Below are positions 5,129 to 9,783 of a stretch of DNA of 9,783 nt, piece by piece (position 1 is the stretch's first letter; each line of letters starts with the position of its first letter). The translations under genes were made by a program, and so were the position numbers. Location of the stretch: positions 1-9,783 of the forward strand of contig JAITNZ010000236.1 of NCBI GenBank assembly GCA_031290205.1. The letters are read 5' to 3'. The notes beneath the pieces were generated by a model. The model was not told the DNA's origin, did not search any database, and worked only from the letters and a program-made list of their open reading frames with translations. The stretch is from Spirochaetaceae bacterium. GTDB taxonomy: Bacteria > Spirochaetota > Spirochaetia > Treponematales > Breznakiellaceae.

Positions 5129-6787
5129 TTACTTGCTCCGCAGCACCGACGGCTGGTAATCCGAGGGCGGCGTGTAGCCGAGCAGTTCGATGCAGGTCGC
5201 CGCTATCGAGGTAATGCCGAGCCCTTCTTTCAAGCTCTTCTGGCTATACTCACCTTGGAAGGCGGGGTCGTAGAGGATGCAGGGGACGAGGTTTGTCGTA
5301 TGACTTGTCTTCCGCATAATGCTGCCGTCGGCGTCTTTCTGGACGGCGCCCGATTTCTTGTCGTGCTCGAACATATCCTCCGCGTTCCCATGGTCGGCGG
5401 TGAGCAGCATAACGCCCCCCGACTCGCCCACCGCCTTCACGATGCGCTCGATTTGCAGGTCCATCCCCTCGAGCCCGCAGACGACCGCCTGATAGTTGCC
5501 GGTGTGCCCGACCATATCGCCGTTGGGGAAGTTCAGCCTGATAAAATCATATTTGCCGCCTTGCACGGCGGCGATAACATAATCGGCGATTTCGGCGCAC
5601 TTCATCCAGGGGCGCTGCTCGAAGGGGACGACATCGCTGGGCACCTCAATATATGTTTCGAGTTTCTCGTCAAACTTGCCGAGTTTGTTGCCGTTGAAAA
5701 AGTAGGTTACGTGCCCATACTTCTGCGTCTCCGAGATGGCAAGCGTGCGGACGCCGCTTTTCGCAAGATATTCGCCTACGGTGCGGTCGATTTGCGGGGG
5801 GCTGACGAGGTAGCGCGCGGGGATGTGGAGGTCGCTGTCGTATTCCATCATGCCGGCATAGCGCACGGTTGGACGGCGCCCGCGGTCGAACTTGTCGAAC
5901 TTGTCGTCTTGGAATGCCGAGGTGATTTCAAGCGCACGGTCGCCGCGAAAGTTGAAGAAGACCACCGAATCGCCGTCTTCGATGGCGCCGATGCTCTTTC
6001 CGTTTTCGCACACGGCAAATTCCTTGAGGTCCTGGTCGATGATGCCGGGAATTTCTTTGCGGTAGGTCTCGACCGCCTCCCGCGCCGAGCCGAATTGCCG
6101 CGCCTTGCCGTGGACGTGCGTTTCCCAGCCCCGGCGAACCATATCCCAGTCGGCGCCATAGCGGTCCATCGTAATCCACATGCGCCCGCCGCCTGAGGCA
6201 ATCCGCACGTCAAAGCCGCCTCTACTCAGCTCTTTGAGGAATAACTCGAAGGGGTCAAGGTAGTTGAGGGCGCTCGTCGGTTCCACATCGCGCCCGTCCC
6301 AGAGGACATGAATCCGCACTTTTTTTACGCCCTCATCCTTAGCTTTGCTAATCATCGCTTTAAGATGATCGATGCGGCTGTGGACGTTCCCGTCCGAAAA
6401 AAGCCCGATAAAATGAAGTGCGCCGCCTGATTTTTGCACCCCCTCGACGAGTTCGCGCCAAGCCTGCCCCTCAAAAAGTTTCCCGCTGTCAATCGCCTGC
6501 TGGACGAGGGCGGCGCCCTGTTCGATAATCCGCCCGCAACCCATCGCGTTATGCCCGACTTCGCTGTTTCCCATATCGTCATCGGAAGCCAGCCCCACCG
6601 CCGTGCCGCTCGCCCTGAGCTTCGTGCAAGGGCAGCTCGCGCTCAATTTTTCAAACATGAGCATCTTGGCATCGCTAACCGCATCGCCTTCTTTATATTT
6701 CGCGAAACCCACGCCGTCCATAATCACGAGGACAACCGGTCCCTTTCGCCCTTTCCACTGCGGATTTTTCTTTAACGCTTCAACCAT
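5129..6787 (-). CDS. gpmI: 2,3-bisphosphoglycerate-independent phosphoglycerate mutase, long type
   Basis: Interconverts 3- and 2-phosphoglycerate in cytosolic glycolysis and gluconeogenesis, using two metal ions (usually Mn) and a phosphoserine. Numbered from ATG 6787 (552 residues): Asp24 in VIMDGVG; nucleophile Ser75 in MGNSEVGHNA; His136 in GNVHSRID; DGRD at 164-167; SGGGRMW with Arg202; NFRGDRA with Arg281 and Arg284; SETQKYGH with Lys356; NGDMVGHTG with Asp424 and His428; TADHGNAED with Asp465 and His466; His496 in TSHTTN. All expected metal and substrate residues are there. Most bacterial enzymes have about 510 residues; the length and stretches such as GRMWITMDRYGADW and RYLVSPPQIDRTVGEYL recall the plant and trypanosomatid class. 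The start is set by GGAG at 6795-6798, seven bases before ATG; an ATG at 6805 and a TTG at 6811 are in frame but lack a good ribosome site. It is the last gene of the transporter operon, 36 bases after the permease. Confidence 0.95.
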   Translation of the reverse strand: MVEALKKNPQWKGRKGPVVLVIMDGVGFAKYKEGDAVSDAKMLMFEKLSASCPCTKLRASGTAVGLASDDDMGNSEVGHNAMGCGRIIEQGAALVQQAIDSGKLFEGQAWRELVEGVQKSGGALHFIGLFSDGNVHSRIDHLKAMISKAKDEGVKKVRIHVLWDGRDVEPTSALNYLDPFELFLKELSRGGFDVRIASGGGRMWITMDRYGADWDMVRRGWETHVHGKARQFGSAREAVETYRKEIPGIIDQDLKEFAVCENGKSIGAIEDGDSVVFFNFRGDRALEITSAFQDDKFDKFDRGRRPTVRYAGMMEYDSDLHIPARYLVSPPQIDRTVGEYLAKSGVRTLAISETQKYGHVTYFFNGNKLGKFDEKLETYIEVPSDVVPFEQRPWMKCAEIADYVIAAVQGGKYDFIRLNFPNGDMVGHTGNYQAVVCGLEGMDLQIERIVKAVGESGGVMLLTADHGNAEDMFEHDKKSGAVQKDADGSIMRKTSHTTNLVPCILYDPAFQGEYSQKSLKEGLGITSIAATCIELLGYTPPSDYQPSVLRSK

Positions 6788-6823
6788 AAGTTTTCTCCAA
6801 TTCATTTCCAATAAAGCGGTGCT

Positions 6824-8002
6824 TTAGGTGTTTTTTTTGTTTTTGGATACGACGTCGAAGACGACGGCGGCGAGGAGGACGAAGCCTTTTACCGCGCGCT
6901 GCCAGTTGGCGTCTATGCCGATGATGGACATACCCTGATTCAAAACGCCCATGAAGATGGCGCCGATTACCGCGCCGCTTACCGTGCCCGTGCCGCCGTA
7001 GGCTGACGCGCCGCCGATAAAGCAGGAAGCGATGGCATCGAGTTCGTAGTTGGTCCCCGCAGAGGGCGATGCCGAATTAAAACGGGCGACACTCATCAGG
7101 GCGGTAAGACCAGCGAGGAAGCCCATGTTCGCATATGCGAAGAACAGCATCTTATTGGTATTGACGCCGGACATCTTTGCCGCTTTTTCATTGCCGCCAA
7201 TCGCGTAAAGGTAGCGACCGGGAACGGTCTTCGCGGTAAAATAACTATAGATAAGTACGACGATGCCTATCAACACGAGGATAACGGGAAGCCCCTTGTT
7301 ATTGCCGAGCTTGTAGGAAAGAAAGATGACGACGACGGCTATGATAATGAGTTTTGCTAAAAAAGCAGGCAAGGGCGTGGTCTCGTATTTTTTGCGCGTT
7401 TTAATAATCCGCGAGCGCAGTTCCAGCGCGATATAAATCGCACAGATTACCACACCGACGGCAATCGTTATAATTTTAGCAACACTTGCATTGTCCGTTG
7501 CCGGAAGAAAACTGGTAAAGTATTTTAGGTAGTTAGCGGGGAACGGCGAGATGGTAAGCCCGTTGAGGACGATAAGCGCTACGCCGCGCCAGAGCAGCAT
7601 CCCTGCAAGAGTTACGATAAACGGCGGTATGCGGATATAAGCTATCCAGAACCCTTGCCATGCGCCAATTGCAAGCCCTGCGATAAGGCAGAGGAGCATC
7701 GCCAGATAAATATTGACCTGCAAATTGACGATGAGGGTTCCGGCTATCGCGCCGACAAGAACTACTATCGAGCCGACCGACAGGTCGATGTTGCCGCCGG
7801 TTAATATACAGAGTAGCATACCGGTCGCAAGCACGACAACATAGGCGTTCTGCCCTATCAGATTGGTAAGGTTACCCGGCGAAAAAAGCGAGCCCCTGCC
7901 GGATGTCTGAATCAGAACCTCGAAAAACAACATCACTAATACTAACGCGATAAGCATCGTATTCTGCTTTAGCACATTTTTTACATTAAAATTACTTGTC
8001 AT
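6824..8002 (-). CDS. mmsB: Monosaccharide ABC importer permease (GguB/MmsB/XylH type)
   Basis: A 392-residue inner-membrane permease of the CUT2 (carbohydrate uptake 2) family. Hydrophobic segments appear at about 15-33, 50-69, 74-92, 98-120, 126-146, 176-194, 213-231, 238-256, 285-305, 323-352 and 370-386. Diagnostic stretches are GGNIDLSVGS (69-78), PPFIVTLAGMLLWRG (126-140), the cytoplasmic coupling segment IGGNEKAAKMSGV (268-280) and GGASAYGGTGTVSGAVIGA (330-348). The length of about 390, with the long insertion at 150-260, fits GguB/XylH rather than RbsC or MglC (about 320-336). The substrate cannot be read from the permease; xylose, glucose, galactose or arabinose are typical of the group. 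The ATG has AAGGGG eight bases upstream, which begins at the ATPase gene's TAA, so the two are 12 bases apart and probably translationally coupled. gpmI follows. Confidence 0.92.
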   Translation of the reverse strand: MTSNFNVKNVLKQNTMLIALVLVMLFFEVLIQTSGRGSLFSPGNLTNLIGQNAYVVVLATGMLLCILTGGNIDLSVGSIVVLVGAIAGTLIVNLQVNIYLAMLLCLIAGLAIGAWQGFWIAYIRIPPFIVTLAGMLLWRGVALIVLNGLTISPFPANYLKYFTSFLPATDNASVAKIITIAVGVVICAIYIALELRSRIIKTRKKYETTPLPAFLAKLIIIAVVVIFLSYKLGNNKGLPVILVLIGIVVLIYSYFTAKTVPGRYLYAIGGNEKAAKMSGVNTNKMLFFAYANMGFLAGLTALMSVARFNSASPSAGTNYELDAIASCFIGGASAYGGTGTVSGAVIGAIFMGVLNQGMSIIGIDANWQRAVKGFVLLAAVVFDVVSKNKKNT

Positions 8003-8014
8003 TTTATTTTCCCC

Positions 8015-9553
8015 TTATTTTTCTATTTTTTCTGATTGCAGTATTGCGGACATTATCGAATGCTGCGATGCCTCTTCTTTCGGCATCTCGGCAACAATAC
8101 GCCCTTCGTTCATAACATAGATTCTATCGCACATCCCTAAAATTTCAGGCAGTTCCGACGAAATCATCAATACGCTTTTCCCTTCGGCAACAAGCCGGTT
8201 GATTATCGTATATATTTCATATTTCGCGCCGACATCAATACCCCGTGTCGGCTCGTCAAGAATAAGAACATCCGGGTCGGCGAACATCCATTTGGCAAGA
8301 AGCACTTTCTGCTGGTTGCCGCCGGAAAGGCTGCCCACCAACTGGGAGACACTGTTCGATTTTGTGTGGAGGTCTTTGCGATACTTTTCAGCAATCTGAA
8401 TTTCAGCATCCTCGTCAATAACACCGTGGCGGCTCACCTTATCCATCTTCGCCAGCGTCGTATTGGTTGAAATCGGATTCATCAGTACAAGCCCGTTACC
8501 CTTGCGGTCTTCGGTAACGTAGGCAAGTTTATTGTCGATGGCATCCTGAACGGAGTTCAGCGTAACTTCTTTGCCGTCAAGAAATAACTGCCCGCGAATA
8601 TTCGCACCGTAACTCTTGCCGAATATGCTCATCGCAAGTTCGGTGCGTCCGGCGCCCATCAAGCCCGAAACACCGACGACTTCACCCTTGCGGACGTTTA
8701 TATTGATGTTATCACAGACTTTTCTGCCATCGTATAGAGGGTGGTCGACATTCCAGTTTTTCACTTCAAGGGCGGTGCCGCCGATTTTCGGTGTTCGTGC
8801 GGGGAAGCGATCGCTTAAATCACGTCCGACCATCGCGTGAATAATTACCGATTCGTCAAAAGAATCCGCTTTTTTATCGAGGGTGGTAATCACGGTTCCG
8901 TCGCGGATAACCGTAATCTTGTCGGCGACATAAGCGACTTCGTTGAGTTTATGCGAAATGATAATGCTTGTTACGCCGACACGCCGCAGCTCGATGAGCA
9001 ATTCGAGTAATTGCTCGGAGTCCGTCTCGTTTAACGAAGCGGTCGGCTCGTCTAAAATTAAAAGCCCGACTTTTTTCGCCAGCGACTTGGCTATTTCAAC
9101 AAGCTGCTGTTTACCAACTCCTATATCTTTGATGAGTGTTTGCGGGGGCTCCTGCAAGCCGACGCGGTGCAGAAAGGTGAGGGCTTCGGCATTGGTGGCA
9201 TTCCAGTCTATATTGAAGTAGGAACCCCGCTCGTTACCTAAAAACATATTTTCACCTATCGATAGATAGGGAATCAAGGCGAGCTCCTGATGTATGATGA
9301 CTATGCCTTTGCCTTCACTCTGCTTTATCGTGTTGAATTTGCAAACTTCGTCGGCATATACAATGTCACCGCTATAGCTCCCATAAGGGTACACACCGCT
9401 GAGTACATTCATCAGCGTCGATTTGCCGGCGCCGTTCTCCCCAACTAAGGCGTGTATCTCGCCTTCGCTCACGGAAAGATTGACATCTTTAAGTGCATAT
9501 ACACCGGAAAATTCTTTCGTAATATTCCGCATTTCAAGAAGATTCTCTGACAC
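8015..9553 (-). CDS. mmsA: Monosaccharide ABC importer ATP-binding protein (GguA/MmsA/XylG type)
   Basis: A 512-residue protein with two fused nucleotide-binding domains, as in all CUT2 sugar importers; it powers uptake at the cytoplasmic face of the permease. Domain 1: Walker A GENGAGKST (38-46), Q-loop HQE (Gln89), divergent signature IGVGKQQ (144-150), Walker B LLILDEP (164-170) and switch His201. Domain 2: degenerate Walker A GLMGAGRTEL (297-306), canonical signature LSGGNQQ (409-415), Walker B LILDEP (430-435), and Ser in place of the switch His (ISSELPE). This asymmetry is normal for the RbsA/MglA/XylG group. The sequence YPYGSYSGDI and overall length fit GguA-like multiple-monosaccharide transporters. 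Translation starts at GTG (9551-9553), with AGGAG at 9562-9566, eight bases upstream. It is the first gene of the operon visible here; the sugar-binding protein gene usually found beside it is not in the 230 bases upstream. Confidence 0.94.
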   Translation of the reverse strand: MSENLLEMRNITKEFSGVYALKDVNLSVSEGEIHALVGENGAGKSTLMNVLSGVYPYGSYSGDIVYADEVCKFNTIKQSEGKGIVIIHQELALIPYLSIGENMFLGNERGSYFNIDWNATNAEALTFLHRVGLQEPPQTLIKDIGVGKQQLVEIAKSLAKKVGLLILDEPTASLNETDSEQLLELLIELRRVGVTSIIISHKLNEVAYVADKITVIRDGTVITTLDKKADSFDESVIIHAMVGRDLSDRFPARTPKIGGTALEVKNWNVDHPLYDGRKVCDNININVRKGEVVGVSGLMGAGRTELAMSIFGKSYGANIRGQLFLDGKEVTLNSVQDAIDNKLAYVTEDRKGNGLVLMNPISTNTTLAKMDKVSRHGVIDEDAEIQIAEKYRKDLHTKSNSVSQLVGSLSGGNQQKVLLAKWMFADPDVLILDEPTRGIDVGAKYEIYTIINRLVAEGKSVLMISSELPEILGMCDRIYVMNEGRIVAEMPKEEASQHSIMSAILQSEKIEK

Positions 9554-9573
9554 TGTTTTGTCTCCTTTATTAG

Positions 9574-9662
9574 ATTATGGACTATGGATTTTTACTTCGG
9601 AGTATCCGTATAATCTAAGTAGTTCGAATAAAAAATCCATCGTTCATCATCCATAATCCATC
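9574..9662. repeat. Palindromic spacer element with heptamer arms (copy 2 of dispersed repeat)
   Basis: The left arm 9574-9598 repeats 1183-1214, minus one heptamer. The right arm, 9635-9662, is four heptamers (ATCCATC GTTCATC ATCCATA ATCCATC) and is roughly complementary to the left: read from the minus strand it also begins GATTATGGAT and runs on to CGATGGATTTTTTATTCG, matching the left arm's GATTATGGACTATGGATTTT. The centre holds a small hairpin CGGA-GTA-TCCG (9598-9608). It lies in the leader of the transporter operon, ending just before its ribosome site. Confidence 0.65.
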
Positions 9663-9670
9663 ATCTGTCG

Positions 9671-9748
9671 GCGGGGGCGTTGCGGGGGCGTGCCCCCCCC
9701 GATGGGGTAGCCCGCAACAACCTGCGCGCGTAGGGGGGGGCGCCCCCC
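9671..9748. repeat. G/C-run palindrome cluster
   Basis: GTTGCGGG (9679-9686) pairs with CCCGCAAC (9711-9718) and encloses GGGGGC/GCCCCC (9684-9689 with 9692-9697) and CCCC-GAT-GGGG. Then 9735-9748 is a perfect 14-bp palindrome made of six G, CG and six C, preceded by two further G. No T tract makes a normal terminator on either strand. There is no coding potential on to 9783. It lies upstream of the transporter operon and may be a repeat element or hold regulatory structure. Confidence 0.55.
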
Positions 9749-9783
9749 AAAAACTACTTATCTAATTAGTCTTCTTTTAAAAA

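Noticed and set aside
5255..6196. Long plus-strand frame of 313 codons
   Set aside because: Antisense shadow of gpmI, whose full catalytic motif set on the minus strand is unambiguous.

Overview
The window looks like a chromosomal segment from a Gram-negative bacterium, most likely a spirochaete near the Treponema lineage. That placement rests on three things from memory: YSTDGINW-type propeller repeats and a PD-(D/E)XK/DUF3782-like orphan of kinds I associate with treponemes, a small outer-membrane barrel protein, and the gene mix. It is an inference; no rRNA or tRNA is present to fix it. Housekeeping genes are moderately GC-rich, while the barrel gene is clearly AT-richer.

Layout: (1) 3-77, a scrap of an IS1182-like transposase at the left edge. 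(2) 141-761 (-), an intact coiled-coil plus PD-(D/E)XK protein. (3) about 780-1605, a patchwork of broken genes: a two-repeat beta-propeller fragment, a piece of an EcoRI-type adenine methyltransferase carrying NPPF, and an unrecognised C-terminal fragment, joined by low-complexity repeats. (4) 1646-3562 (+), htpG (Hsp90). (5) 3563-4400, a long GC-rich block full of inverted repeats without a convincing gene; 4061-4265 could fold into one large closed structure. (6) 4401-4916 (+), a small secreted outer-membrane barrel protein. (7) 9553 down to 5129 (-), a compact operon: a tandem ABC ATPase and permease of the GguAB/MmsAB monosaccharide importer type, followed by a long, plant-like cofactor-independent phosphoglycerate mutase. 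(8) 9574-9783, a palindromic low-complexity spacer and a run of G/C palindromes.

The operon links sugar entry with lower glycolysis. Its periplasmic sugar-binding protein is not in the window; it would be expected beyond the right edge or elsewhere.

The most striking feature is not a gene. Seven spacer sites carry short tandem arrays with a 7-bp period, each with a different unit (for example TCATCTC, GGGGATG, CTAATCG, ATCCATC). They resemble the heptanucleotide STRR repeats described in filamentous cyanobacteria. One array copy sits exactly at the junction of two truncated genes. I did not find a recognisable defence, CRISPR, retron or other new multi-gene system; the best candidates for something undescribed are the heptamer arrays and the structured block at 4061-4265.
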